DNA of 64,000 nt from Mesorhizobium sp. PAMC28654. Its GTDB lineage: Bacteria; Pseudomonadota; Alphaproteobacteria; Rhizobiales; Rhizobiaceae. Both the position numbers and the translations under genes were made by a program. The notes beneath the pieces are model-generated. The model worked only from the letters and a program-made list of their open reading frames with translations. It did not search any database and had not been told where the DNA came from. Where the stretch lies: contig NZ_CP085135.1 in the NCBI RefSeq assembly GCF_020616515.1, positions 5,317,001 through 5,381,000 on the forward strand, in the 5' to 3' direction. The first letter of the stretch is position 1, and every line of letters starts with the position of its first letter. Of the stretch, positions 18,140-28,546 are shown piece by piece.

Positions 18140-19336
18140 ATGGCCGGCGACAAGAATGCATTCGTCTGGGAAGATCCGTTCCTGTTCGAGGATCAGCTGT
18201 CGGAAGACGAGCGCATGATGCGCGACGCGGCGGCCAGTTTTGCCGCCGACAAGCTCGCGCCGCGCATCGAAGAGGCCTATCTCAACGAGACCGCCGATCC
18301 GTCGATCTTCCGTGAGATGGGCGAGGCCGGCCTGCTCGGCATCACCATCCCAGAGGAATATGGCGGGCTCGGCTCGAATTACGTGACCTATGGTCTGGTC
18401 GCGCGCGAAATCGACCGCATCGATTCCGGCTACCGCTCGATGATGTCAGTGCAGTCGTCGCTGGTGATGTATCCGATCCATGCCTATGGGTCGGAAGAAC
18501 AGCGCAAGAAGTACCTGCCCAAGCTCGCCAGCGGCGAATGGATCGGCTGCTTCGGCTTGACCGAGCCGGATGCCGGCTCCGATCCGGGCGGCATGAAGAC
18601 GCGCGCCGAGAAGACCGCCAACGGCTACAGGCTGACCGGCTCGAAGATGTGGATTTCCAACGCGCCGATCGCCGACGTCTTCGTGGTGTGGGCGAAGTTG
18701 AAGGGCGAGAACGGCAAGGACGAGATCCGCGGCTTCGTGCTGGAAAAGGGCATGAAGGGTCTTTCGGCACCGAAGATCGGCGGCAAGCTCAGCCTGCGCG
18801 CGTCGATCACCGGTGAAGTGGTGATGGAAGGCGTCGAAGTCGGTGAAGATGCGCTGCTGCCCAACGTCTCCGGCCTGAAGGGCCCGTTCGGCTGCCTCAA
18901 CCGCGCCCGCTACGGCATTTCCTGGGGCGTCATGGGCGTTGCCGAGGATTGCTGGTTCCGCGCCCGCCAATATGGTCTCGACCGCAAGCAGTTCGGCAAG
19001 CCGCTGGCCGGCACGCAGCTGTACCAGAAGAAGCTCGCCGACATGCAGACCGAGATTGCGCTCGGCCTGCAGGCATCGTTGCGCGTCGGGCGGTTGATGG
19101 ATGAGGGCAAGATGGCCCCGGAGATGATCTCGATCGTCAAGCGCAACAATTGCGGCAAGGCGCTCGATATCGCCCGCCAGGCCCGCGACATGCATGGCGG
19201 CAACGGCATCCAGATCGGCTACCACGTCATGCGCCACGCGCAGAACCTGGAGACCGTCAACACCTACGAGGGCACGCATGACGTGCACGCGCTGATCCTG
19301 GGACGGGCACAGACGGGGATACAGGCGTTTTTCTGA
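18140..19336 (+). CDS. gcdH: Glutaryl-CoA dehydrogenase (acyl-CoA dehydrogenase family)
   Basis: 398 residues, the family's usual length. It oxidises and decarboxylates glutaryl-CoA to crotonyl-CoA using FAD, a step in lysine, tryptophan and glutarate catabolism. The sequence shows the acyl-CoA dehydrogenase blocks [19 protein letters not shown] and [17 protein letters not shown] (FAD/substrate face), the GCDH-type [15 protein letters not shown], and the catalytic Glu E377 in [20 protein letters not shown] 18140 has GGGAGAG just upstream. The divergent LysR gene and, elsewhere in the window, an alpha-aminoadipic semialdehyde dehydrogenase fit lysine breakdown. Confidence 0.93.
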   Translation: MAGDKNAFVWEDPFLFEDQLSEDERMMRDAAASFAADKLAPRIEEAYLNETADPSIFREMGEAGLLGITIPEEYGGLGSNYVTYGLVAREIDRIDSGYRSMMSVQSSLVMYPIHAYGSEEQRKKYLPKLASGEWIGCFGLTEPDAGSDPGGMKTRAEKTANGYRLTGSKMWISNAPIADVFVVWAKLKGENGKDEIRGFVLEKGMKGLSAPKIGGKLSLRASITGEVVMEGVEVGEDALLPNVSGLKGPFGCLNRARYGISWGVMGVAEDCWFRARQYGLDRKQFGKPLAGTQLYQKKLADMQTEIALGLQASLRVGRLMDEGKMAPEMISIVKRNNCGKALDIARQARDMHGGNGIQIGYHVMRHAQNLETVNTYEGTHDVHALILGRAQTGIQAFF

Positions 19337-19349
19337 GCTGTGTCGATAT

Positions 19350-19465
19350 TTAGATGATGCCGGCCTGCAAATAGCGGCTTCCTGCGCTTCCGGTGCTCAC
19401 GTACTTTAAGTACGCTCCGCTCCGGTTCTCGGTATCAGCCATTTTCGGCTCGGCCTGACCTGAAT
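19350..19465. repeat. Long imperfect palindrome, probable intergenic repeat element
   Basis: A hairpin of roughly 100 bases centred at 19407. The centre CGTACTTTAAGTACG (19400-19414) is a perfect palindrome around one base; outward, GCGCTTCCGGTGCTCA pairs imperfectly with GCTCCGCTCCGGTTCTC, and GGCCTGCAAATAGC with GGCTCGGCC. It lies just after gcdH, where it may terminate or stabilise transcripts. The layout is that of dispersed palindromic intergenic elements common in Rhizobiales; a second copy is not present in this window. Confidence 0.5.
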
Positions 19466-19589
19466 CTCAACACGCCTTAAGCCGGCCATGGTTCTTTAAT
19501 TTAGGTGCACCGCAACATCCGCTTGGAGATTGGCGGCCAGATGTGTCAGGGTTCAGCGAATTGGTTTAAACGCTGAATTCCGGGGCCCC

Positions 19590-22500
19590 ATGGCAATTCT
19601 GGCAGCCGTCTATCACCTGACCCACTACAAATACGACCGGCCGGTGGTTCTCGGCCCCCAGGTTATCAGGCTGCAGCCGGCGCCTCACTCCCGCACCAAG
19701 GTGCTCAGCCATTCGCTGAAGGTCGAGCCGGCCAATCACTTCGTCAATCTGCAGCAGGACCCCTACGGTAACTTCCTCGCCCGCTTCGTCTTTCCCGAAC
19801 CGGTGACGGAGCTGAAGATCGAGGTCGACCTCGTCGCCGACATGACGGTCTACAATCCGTTCGATTTCTTCGTCGAGCCGTCGGCGGAGATCTTTCCGTT
19901 CGAATATCCCGAAGACATCAGGGACGATCTGACGATCTACCGGACACCGGAGCCAGCGGGTCCGCTGCTGTCGGCCTTCCTGAAGACCATCGATCGCCAA
20001 CCGACCAACACCGTCAATTTCGTCGTCGACCTCAATGCCCGGCTGCAGCGCGAGATCGCCTACATCGTGCGCTTGGAAACGGGCGTGTTCTCGCCGGAGG
20101 AGACGCTGGCCGCGGCCAAGGGATCGTGCCGCGATTCAAGCTGGCTGCTGGTGCAGATCCTGCGCAATCTCGGCATTGCCGCGCGGTTCGTCTCCGGCTA
20201 CCTGATCCAGTTGAAGCCGGATCTCGTCGCGCTCGACGGCCCGCCGGGCACCGCCGTCGATTTCACCGATCTGCACGCCTGGTGCGAGGTGTATCTGCCG
20301 GGAGCCGGCTGGATTGGTTTCGATCCGACCTCGGGCCTGCTCACCGGCGAAAGCCATGTGCCGCTGGCGGCGACACCGCATTTCCGCAATGCCGCGCCGA
20401 TTTCCGGCATGGCGAGCTTCGCCAATGTCGAGTTCGGCTTCGAGATGCGTGTCGACCGCATCGCCGAGCATCCGCGCATCACCAAACCGTTCTCCGATGA
20501 AAGCTGGCTGGCGCTCGACGCGCTCGGCAACAAGGTCGATGCCGTGCTCAAGGCCGGGGATGTGCGCCTCACGATGGGCGGCGAGCCGACCTTCGTTTCG
20601 ATCGACGATTTCGAGTCCGCGGAGTGGAACACCGCCGCCGTCGGGCCGACCAAGCGCGAAAAGGCCGATGCGCTGATCCGCCGGCTGCGCGAACGCTTCG
20701 CGCCAGGCGGCTTCCTGCATTACGGCCAGGGCAAATGGTATCCGGGCGAGAGCCTGCCACGCTGGACCTTTTCGCTCTACTGGCGCGCCGATGGCGAGCC
20801 GGTATGGAGAGACCCGTCGCTGATCGCCCATGAAAAGAGCGAGTCTGATATCGGTCCGCAGCAGGCCGAGAGCTTGCTCACCGCTATTGCCGGCGAACTC
20901 GGCATCGAAAAGGCCATGGTCAGCGAAGCCTATGAGGATCCGGCCGAATGGCTGCTCAAGGAAGGCAAGCTGCCCGACAATGTCGATCCGTCCAATTCGA
21001 AGCTGGAAGACCCGGAAGAGCGCAGCCGCATGGCAAAGGTGTTCGAACGCGGGCTGACGAAGCCGTCGGGCTATGTGCTGCCGGTGCAGCGCTGGAACAG
21101 CCAGGCCTCGGGGCCGCGCTGGCGCTCTGAAAAATGGAAGACGCGGCGCGGCCGGCTGTTCCTGGTGCCCGGCGATTCACCAGTTGGCTATCGTCTGCCG
21201 CTGGGCACGTTGCCCTATGTGCCGCCGGCGCAATTCCCCTACATCGTGCCGGTCGATCCGTCGCTGCCGCGCGGACCGCTGCCGGCGCGCGAAGCCATCT
21301 TGCCCACCGCGGCTCCAACAGAACTGGAAGGCGCCGATGAAATGGCGCGCCGCCAGCAGGCGGTGTCGTTCACCGCCGCGACTGGCCAACAGGACCGGGT
21401 CGAGCAGGAGATCACCGAGATCGGCGGCGCGGTGCGCACCGCGCTTTCGGTCGAGCCACGCGACGGGCGGCTCTGCGTGTTCATGCCCGGTCGAGGCCCT
21501 GGAGGATTATCTCGAACTCGTTGCCGCGGCTGAAAACGCGGCAAAGGCAATCGGCCTGCCCGTCCATATCGAGGGCTATGGGCCGCCACACGATCCGCGC
21601 CTTAACGTCATCCGCGTAGCTCCGGATCCGGGCGTCATCGAGGTCAACATCCATCCCGCCGCCAATTGGCAGGATTGCGTGGCGACGACGACGGCTGTCT
21701 ATGAGGAGGCGCGGCAGACGCGGCTTGGCGCAGACAAGTTCATGATCGACGGCCGTCACACCGGCACCGGCGGCGGCAACCATGTCGTTGTCGGCGGCGC
21801 GACGCCCAACGACAGCCCGTTCCTGCGCCGGCCCGATCTGTTGAAGAGCCTGGTGCTGCAATGGCAGCGGCGTCCATCCTTGTCCTATCTGTTCTCCGGC
21901 CTGTTCATCGGCCCGACCAGCCAGGCGCCGCGTTTTGACGAGGCCAGGCATGACTCGCTCTACGAACTCGAAATCGCCATGGCGCAGGTGCCACATCCCG
22001 ATCAAGGCAATGCGCCATTGCCGTGGCTGGTCGACCGGCTGTTCCGCAACCTTTTGACCGACGTCACCGGGAATACGCACCGTTCGGAAATCTGCATCGA
22101 CAAGCTGTTTTCGCCGGATGGCCCAACCGGCCGGCTGGGGCTGGTCGAGTTCCGTGGCTTCGAGATGCCGCCCAATGCGCGCATGAGCCTGGCGCAGCAG
22201 CTCTTGGTCCGCGCTATTATTGCCCGCGCGTGGAAAAACCCGCTCGACGGCCGCTTCGTGCGCTGGGGCACATCGCTGCATGACCGTTTCATGCTGCCGC
22301 ACTATGTCTGGGCCGATTTCCTCGACGTGCTCGACGACCTCAAGCTCAATGGTTTTGAGTTCCGCCCCGAATGGTTCGACGCCCAGCTCGAATTCCGCTT
22401 TCCCTTCTGCGGCGAGGTCCAGCACGCTGGCATCAAGCTGGAACTGCGCCAGGCGCTGGAGCCGTGGCATGTCATGGGCGAGCAGGGCGCGATTGGCGGC

Positions 22501-22947
22501 ACGGTACGCTTCGTCGATTCCTCGGTCGAGCGGCTGCAGGTGAAGACCGAGGGGTTGAACCCCGAGCGTCATGCCATCGTCTGCAATGGGCGCATTGTGC
22601 CGATGCGGGTGACGGACAACCGCGAGGTCGCGGTGGCCGGCGTGCGCTTCAAGGCCTGGCAGCCGGCATCAGGCCTGCATCCGGCGCTTCCGGTCAACAC
22701 GCCGCTCGTCTTCGATATATATGACCGTTGGTCGGGCCGGGCTGTCGGTGGCTGCGTCTATCATGTCGCTCATCCCGGCGGCCGCAGCTACGACACATTT
22801 CCGGTCAATGGCAACGAAGCGGAGGCGCGGCGGCTCGCCCGCTTCGAGCCGCGTGGCCATACACCGTCCGGTTATGTGCCGCACAGCGAAGAACCCGCTG
22901 AAGATTTCCCGATGACCCTTGACCTCAGGCGCCCTCCAAGACTCTGA
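19590..22947 (+). pseudogene. Transglutaminase / DUF2126 protein gene, frameshifted in the middle
   Basis: The first frame (ATG 19590 to stop 21531-21533) encodes a transglutaminase-like N-terminal half: a beta-sandwich start (YHLTHYKYDRPVVLGPQVIR), the catalytic Cys in KGSCRDSSWLLVQILRNLGI and the catalytic His in DLHAWCEVYLPGAGW. The second frame resumes at about 21490 ([20 protein letters not shown]) and runs to 22947, carrying the DUF2126 region. The break lies in ATGCCCGGTCGAG; two missing bases in a CCGCCGGTCGAG-like sequence would explain it. The restored protein would be about 1118 residues, normal for this fusion. The product is thought to work with the ATP-grasp/alpha-E and transglutaminase partners encoded downstream in making or modifying a peptide. 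If the shift is real, that function is lost. Confidence 0.82.
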
Positions 22948-22953
22948 TCGACG

Positions 22954-25356
22954 ATGGCAAAGGGGAATCACAAGAAGGTACGCGGCAAGCCGCACAATCT
23001 GCTGGAGCACTACCGGCCGATCGACGGCGTCGTCGACGAGATGGTCGACGCCTCTGGCAATCCCCGCCCGGTCTGGAAGCACTTCATCGAAGCGCTTGAG
23101 GCACTGGGGCCGGAAAAACTCGGCCAGCGCTTTGCTCGCGCCGACCAGTATCTTCGCGATGCCGGCGTCTACTACCGCGTCTATGACAAGGCCGGCGCCG
23201 AGAGGGAATGGCCGCTGGCGCATGTTCCCGTGCTCATAGGCGAAAAGGAATGGGCCGACATCAGCGCCGGGCTCGTACAGCGCGCGGAATTGTTCGAGGA
23301 CACGGTCGCCGATATATACGGGCCGAACCAGCTCATCGAAAAGGGCATCCTGCCGGCCCGGCTGATCGCGGCCAGCCCCGAATATCTGCGGCCCATCGTC
23401 GGCACCATGCCGGCCAGCGGCCATTTCCTGCATTTCTGTGCCTTCGAACTCGGGCGTGGTCCGGACGGCCAGTGGTGGGTTCTGGGCGATCGCACGCAGG
23501 CGCCGTCAGGCGCCGGCTTCGCGCTCGAAAACCGCGTCGCCACCACACGTGCGCTCTCCGACATTTATGGCGAGATGCACGTCCATCGCCTCGCCGGCTT
23601 CTTCCGCCGCTTTCGCGACGCGCTGATCGGCATGGCCAAGGAATCCGAAGGTCGTGTCGCGATCCTCACGCCGGGGCCGCTCAACGAAACCTACTATGAA
23701 CACGCCTACATCGCCCGCTATCTCGGCATCATGCTGCTCGAGGGCGAAGACCTGACAGTTTCCGGTGGCAAGCTAATGGTGCGCACCGTGTCCGGCCTGA
23801 TGCCGGTCAGCGTGTTGTGGCGGCGGCTTGATGCCGCCTTCGCCGATCCGCTCGAACTGCGTCCGGATTCGCAGATCGGCACGCCGGGGCTGGTCGAGGC
23901 GATCCGCCAGGGCGCAGTTTCGACTGTCAACGCGCTGGGTTCCGGCCTGATGGAGACACGGGCGCTGCTCGCATTCCTGCCGAAGATCGCGCGCGCCTTG
24001 CGGGGCGAAGAGCTTCTGCTGCCGAGCGTCGCGACGTGGTGGTGCGGGCAGGAAACCGAACGCGAGCACGTGCTGGCCAATCTCGACCGCATGGTGGTCG
24101 GCCCCGCGCTGTCGACGCGGTTGGCCTTCGAGGATGACGACCAGACCCGGCTTGGCTCCACGCTGTCCGCGCAGGAACGAGCTGAACTCATCGCTGGGAT
24201 CGAACGCAGTGGCGGCGACTTTGTCGGCCAGGAAGCGGTGACGCTTTCGACCACGCCCGTCTATGCCGACGGCAGGCTGGAGCCGCGGCCGGCGAGCCTG
24301 CGCGTCTATCTGGCACGGACGCCCGGGGGCTGGACGGTGATGCCCGGCGGTTTTGCCCGCGTCGGCCTGTCGCTCGACCCGACCGCCATCGCCATGCAGC
24401 GCGGCGGCCATGCGGCGGATGTCTGGGTGGTCAGCGAAAAGCCGGTGGAGCGCGAGACGCTGCTGCCGCAGGAGGGCGACAGCTTCACCCGCACCCGGCC
24501 GGGCAGCCTGCCCAGCCGGGCGGCCGAGAACCTGACCTGGCTCGGCCGCTACATCGAGCGCTCGGAAGACACGGTGCGCATCCTGCGCGCCTATCATGTG
24601 CGGCTGGCCGAGACCTCCGATCCCAAGATGCCGCTGCTTACCGACATCAGGGATTATCTCGACCCCTTCGGCATCGACGTTGATTCGGCCATCCCGTCCG
24701 GGCTGATCGGCACGCTGGACAGCGCCGTCTACAGCGCCGGCCAGATTCGCGACCGTTTCTCGCCCGATGGCTGGCTGGCGTTGAAGGATCTGTCGAAGAC
24801 CATCCATCAGTTCGCGACCACCGTGGCGCCCGGCGACGACGCGACCAGGGCGATGACGGTGATATTGCGCAAACTCGCCGGTTTTTCCGGCCTGCTGCAC
24901 GAGAATATGTACCGCTTCGCGGGCTGGCGCTTCCTCGAGATCGGCCGACGCCTGGAGCGCGGCATCCAGATCGCCCGCACACTGGCCCGGCTGACCAGCG
25001 CCAAGGCGCCGGACGGCGCCCTCGACATGATGCTGGAGATCGGCGACAGCGTCATGACCCATCGGCGGCAATATCCCGTGCAGGCCGGTCGGCGCACGGT
25101 GATCGATCTCCTGGCGCTCGATCCGCTCAACCCGCGCTCCATCCTGTTCCAGCTGGAAAGGCTGAAGGCCGAAATCGCGCTGTTGCCGGCGGTTGGCGGA
25201 GAAGGGCACATGTCGACGGCGGCAAAGGAAATCCTGCAGCTCAACACGCAGATCGCCATCAAGGAGCCGGCGGACATGACGACAAAGGCGCTGGATGATC
25301 TCGCCTATGAGATTGGCGGCCTCTACAACAGCCTCGCCAAAGCCTATTTCGGGTAA
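22954..25356 (+). CDS. Circularly permuted ATP-grasp protein fused to an alpha-E domain
   Basis: 800 residues starting at ATG 22954, 6 bases after the DUF2126 frame ends. The N-terminal ~480 residues match the circularly permuted ATP-grasp type 2 (DUF404/DUF407) family (VYYRVYDKAGAEREWPLAHV; ARYLGIMLLEGEDLTVSGGK), an ATP-dependent carboxylate-amine ligase fold. After about residue 510 an all-helical alpha-E (DUF403) domain begins at SRAAENLTWLGRYIERSEDT. In many genomes these domains are separate genes; here they are fused. Genome context in the literature links them to transglutaminase-like proteins in a predicted peptide synthesis or modification pathway; no product is known. Confidence 0.88.
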   Translation: MAKGNHKKVRGKPHNLLEHYRPIDGVVDEMVDASGNPRPVWKHFIEALEALGPEKLGQRFARADQYLRDAGVYYRVYDKAGAEREWPLAHVPVLIGEKEWADISAGLVQRAELFEDTVADIYGPNQLIEKGILPARLIAASPEYLRPIVGTMPASGHFLHFCAFELGRGPDGQWWVLGDRTQAPSGAGFALENRVATTRALSDIYGEMHVHRLAGFFRRFRDALIGMAKESEGRVAILTPGPLNETYYEHAYIARYLGIMLLEGEDLTVSGGKLMVRTVSGLMPVSVLWRRLDAAFADPLELRPDSQIGTPGLVEAIRQGAVSTVNALGSGLMETRALLAFLPKIARALRGEELLLPSVATWWCGQETEREHVLANLDRMVVGPALSTRLAFEDDDQTRLGSTLSAQERAELIAGIERSGGDFVGQEAVTLSTTPVYADGRLEPRPASLRVYLARTPGGWTVMPGGFARVGLSLDPTAIAMQRGGHAADVWVVSEKPVERETLLPQEGDSFTRTRPGSLPSRAAENLTWLGRYIERSEDTVRILRAYHVRLAETSDPKMPLLTDIRDYLDPFGIDVDSAIPSGLIGTLDSAVYSAGQIRDRFSPDGWLALKDLSKTIHQFATTVAPGDDATRAMTVILRKLAGFSGLLHENMYRFAGWRFLEIGRRLERGIQIARTLARLTSAKAPDGALDMMLEIGDSVMTHRRQYPVQAGRRTVIDLLALDPLNPRSILFQLERLKAEIALLPAVGGEGHMSTAAKEILQLNTQIAIKEPADMTTKALDDLAYEIGGLYNSLAKAYFG

Positions 25357-25423
25357 GCAGGTTCCGAAAAAGTGTCGCACGGTTTTGCGACAAGAACCTG
25401 CGCCAAGACAAGAAAAGTAGCGC

Positions 25424-26308
25424 ATGCTTTACGACATCAGGCTTCATCTTCATTACGACTACGCTGCGGCGGCTGGCGGTGGCCGCCACCAGGTGCGCGT
25501 GCTGCCGTCGACGATTGCTGGCATTCAGCGCGTCATCGCCGCGTCGCTGTCTTTCGCGCCGGCGCCCAACGAACGTTCGGATTTTTCCGACTTCTTCGGC
25601 AACAATGTCACCTCGATCGCCTTTCGCGATGCGCATGATGAACTCGACATCAGGATGAGCGCGCGCGTGTCCGTGTCGCGGCCGGAACCGGGGCTCGACG
25701 TGTCGCCCGACATTCGCCGGCTCCGGCAGGAACTCGGCGCGGTGCGGTCGCTGTCACCTGCTTCGCCGCATCACTTTCTGGCCGCGAGCGCGCATTCGAG
25801 CATCGACGCCGCGATCACCGCCTATGCGCAGGACAGCGCCAAGGGCTCCACCGTGGGCACGGCGATCGATCTGTGCAACCGCATCCACCACGATTTCACC
25901 TATGACGGCGACGCAACCACGGTTCGAACCAAAGCCAGCGATGCCTTCAGGCTGAAACGCGGCGTATGCCAGGATTTCTCGCACATCATGATCGCCGGCT
26001 TGCGCGGGCTCGGCATTCCAGCCGGCTATGTCAGCGGCTTCCTGCGCACCATCCCGCCGAAGGGCAAGCCCCGGCTCGAAGGCGCCGACGCCATGCATGC
26101 CTGGGTGAAGGTCTGGTGCGGCCGTGATGCGGGCTGGCAGGAGTTCGATCCGACCAACGGCATGCGGGCCAGCAACGACCATATCACCGTCGGCTTCGGT
26201 CGCGACTATTCGGACGTGGCGCCCATCGTTGGCGTTCTCAAGACCACGGGCGGGCAGGTGGGCGAGCAAGCGGTCGACGTGATCCCCGTCGTGCTTGAAA
26301 AGGCGTGA
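25424..26308 (+). CDS. Transglutaminase-like cysteine protease-fold protein
   Basis: 294 residues. The N-terminal ~110 residues are the bacterial transglutaminase N-terminal beta-sandwich (MLYDIRLHLHYDYAAAAGGG). The core shows the catalytic Cys in LKRGVCQDFSHIMIAGLRGL, the His in DAMHAWVKVWCG and the Asp in EFDPTNGMRAS. Third gene of the ligase/transglutaminase island, 67 bases after the previous stop. These proteins usually act as peptidases or amide-bond exchangers rather than as protein cross-linkers. No signal peptide. Confidence 0.88.
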   Translation: MLYDIRLHLHYDYAAAAGGGRHQVRVLPSTIAGIQRVIAASLSFAPAPNERSDFSDFFGNNVTSIAFRDAHDELDIRMSARVSVSRPEPGLDVSPDIRRLRQELGAVRSLSPASPHHFLAASAHSSIDAAITAYAQDSAKGSTVGTAIDLCNRIHHDFTYDGDATTVRTKASDAFRLKRGVCQDFSHIMIAGLRGLGIPAGYVSGFLRTIPPKGKPRLEGADAMHAWVKVWCGRDAGWQEFDPTNGMRASNDHITVGFGRDYSDVAPIVGVLKTTGGQVGEQAVDVIPVVLEKA

Positions 26309-26433
26309 CGTGCTGAAACCCGAGACCGCACAGAGATTGCTTCTCAAAATGGAGTGCGGCGGTTATCTTGTATTCGTACGGGGGACAAACTGCCAACGCA
26401 TGTATATGACGCGGACACGCGGAGTTCGTCGTA

Positions 26434-27372
26434 TTGAAATCAGTCAGCATCATCATCCCTGCCCATGATGCAGCGGCAACCATAGCGGGAACGCTGGCGT
26501 CGCTTCGTGCAGAGATCGAAATTATCGGCGAGATTTTGCTGGTCGACGATGCCTCGTCGGACGGGACGGCGGCGGTTGCGCAGAATGCAGCCGCGCAGTT
26601 GGGACTTCCGCTGCGCGTGCTGCCGGCCAGTTGCCGTGACGCGGGCGCTGCCCGCAACCTTGGCTTGGCGGAAGCGCGGTGTCCATGGATATACATGATC
26701 GACGCCGACGACCTGCATATCGAGGGCGGCCTTCGATCCCTGCTGCTTCGGTCGGAAGCCCAGCCAAAGGCGCAGATGATCGTCGGCGGCTTCCGGCGAC
26801 GGGTCAATGGCAAGGATCGGCAGATCAAGGTGCCCGGCGGCTACACGACCGCCTGTCTCGCAAACGCTTTGGCCTATGTGAGAGGCGATATCCGATCGGT
26901 CGCCGTGGGCAGCGTACTGGCGTCCCGAATCGCCATAGGCGACACGAGGTTCCCGGTCGGACTGGCCTATGATGAAGACACGCTTTTCTGGGCGCGGTTG
27001 ATGAGCAAGGCGTCACTCGCCATGATCTCGCAACCCGTGATGATCTATGAGGTTTCGCCGGAGCGATCCGACAATCGGTTCACGATCAAATCGGTACGAC
27101 GCTTCCTGGACTGGCGCCGGGAACTGCGCACGCTTACCGATTGCGGTATTCCGAAATCGGCGCTCAAGACAAGGGAAGGGCTCGTTGCCCTGAAGATTGC
27201 CCGGGTCCACTACGCGCGCGGCGATCTGGAGACCGCGGCACGATTCCTGACTGTTGCGGCGGCGGCGCCGAAAGCGAGATCGGAAGCCTGGCGCTGCCTG
27301 CGTTATCAGTTCAAGCTCGCGGCACGCCGGCGGTTCTCCATCCCGAAAGTCCACCTGCGAAGCGCTCTATAG
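26434..27372 (+). CDS. Family 2 glycosyltransferase
   Basis: 312 residues, starting at TTG 26434 (GGAG 9 bases upstream). The GT-A fold is evident: SVSIIIPAHDAAATIAGTLA at the N-terminus, the nucleotide-binding LLVDDASSDGTA, GAARNLGLAEARCPW, and a DxD-type motif IDADD. The C-terminal ~90 residues are basic and helical. It transfers a sugar from a nucleotide-sugar to an unknown acceptor (polysaccharide, lipid or protein). No membrane segment. Flanking genes are not sugar-related, so no pathway can be assigned. Confidence 0.85.
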   Translation: MKSVSIIIPAHDAAATIAGTLASLRAEIEIIGEILLVDDASSDGTAAVAQNAAAQLGLPLRVLPASCRDAGAARNLGLAEARCPWIYMIDADDLHIEGGLRSLLLRSEAQPKAQMIVGGFRRRVNGKDRQIKVPGGYTTACLANALAYVRGDIRSVAVGSVLASRIAIGDTRFPVGLAYDEDTLFWARLMSKASLAMISQPVMIYEVSPERSDNRFTIKSVRRFLDWRRELRTLTDCGIPKSALKTREGLVALKIARVHYARGDLETAARFLTVAAAAPKARSEAWRCLRYQFKLAARRRFSIPKVHLRSAL

Positions 27373-27472
27373 CTTCGGTCCACGAGGTTCACATCCCGGC
27401 CCGGTTTCGCGAGGCGAGGGAACCAGCGGGCGGCAAGCAGCTTATCCATGGGAAAATTCTCATGGAGGAAGC

Positions 27473-28546
27473 ATGCTTGACAGGGCAGGGTCGCCGTTCG
27501 CTGGGGAGGCCGCGCCGAAGAACGGGGCGCAGGCTTGCGCCGGTCGAGCCTCGTTGGCCTATGTCAGTGATGCCGAGCCTGGTATTCGCCGCCTGCGTGC
27601 CGGAAAAGGGTTCACGTACAAGGCTCCCGACGGTCGGACCGTGGGCAAAAGCACTGTTGATCGTATCAGGGCGATCGTCATTCCACCGGCCTGGACGGAT
27701 GTATGGATTTCGCCCGATGCCGACGGTCATATTCAGGCCACCGGCAGGGATCAGCGCGGGCGCAAGCAATATCGCTATCATCCGCAATGGGCTGATGTGC
27801 GCGATGGCGCCAAATATTCGAGCCTGATCGCCTTTGCCGAAAGCCTCCCCGAATTGCGGCGCCGGATCGATGCCGATCTGCGCCGCCATGGCCTGCCGTT
27901 CGAAAGGGTCGTCGCGGCAATCGTCTGGCTGCTCGACAACACGATGATCCGGGTCGGCAACGCAGCCTACGCCCGCGACAACAAGAGTTTCGGGCTGACC
28001 ACGCTGCGCGACCGCCATGTCAGTATCGAGGGGTCAAGCCTGCGCTTCGCCTTCAAGGGCAAGTCCGGCAAGGAATGGAAACTGAAACTGGTCGATCGCC
28101 GCATCGCCCGGATCGTGCGCGACGCCCAGGACCTGCCGGGCCAGAAGCTGTTCCAGTACCTAGACGAAGACGGGAACCGGCACCCGGTGCGGTCGGACGA
28201 TGTCAACCGCTACATCCGGGACGCCGTCGGCCCGGATTTCAGTTCCAAGCATTTCCGGACCTGGGGCGGTACCATCCATGCCGCGTCCCTGTTTGCGCGG
28301 ACGGACCTGCCCGATAGTCGGGGGCAACAGAAAAGAGTGATGAACAGCACCATCGACAAGGTTGCCGAACGGCTCGGCAACACGCGCGCCGTATGCCGCA
28401 AATGCTATATCCATCCGCAAGTCTTCGAGGCTTGGACCGAGGGGCGATTGCTCGACGAGATGATGGATGCGAACTGGACTTGCTTCGGTAAAGTGGAGAG
28501 CGGGTTGCTCATTCGGCGGCGTTTCGCTCGAACTGCATCGGGCTGA
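27473..28546 (+). CDS. Type IB DNA topoisomerase, C-terminal end replaced by IS3 sequence
   Basis: 357 residues from ATG 27473 with GGAGGA 4 bases upstream. A bacterial (poxvirus-like) topoisomerase IB, which relaxes supercoils through a 3'-phosphotyrosyl intermediate. Motifs include the N-terminal clamp region (RIRAIVIPPAWTDVWISPDA), the catalytic domain (NTMIRVGNAAYARDN; SSKHFRTWGGT with R262) and the nucleophile Y312 in CRKCYIHPQ. After N334 an IS3 element enters; the frame runs 23 codons into it. Removing the IS and one copy of the AAC duplication restores 25 native codons (beginning RHKRSIDGL) to a stop at 29790-29792. All catalytic residues are upstream of the insertion, so activity may survive. 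Confidence 0.88.
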   Translation: MLDRAGSPFAGEAAPKNGAQACAGRASLAYVSDAEPGIRRLRAGKGFTYKAPDGRTVGKSTVDRIRAIVIPPAWTDVWISPDADGHIQATGRDQRGRKQYRYHPQWADVRDGAKYSSLIAFAESLPELRRRIDADLRRHGLPFERVVAAIVWLLDNTMIRVGNAAYARDNKSFGLTTLRDRHVSIEGSSLRFAFKGKSGKEWKLKLVDRRIARIVRDAQDLPGQKLFQYLDEDGNRHPVRSDDVNRYIRDAVGPDFSSKHFRTWGGTIHAASLFARTDLPDSRGQQKRVMNSTIDKVAERLGNTRAVCRKCYIHPQVFEAWTEGRLLDEMMDANWTCFGKVESGLLIRRRFARTASG

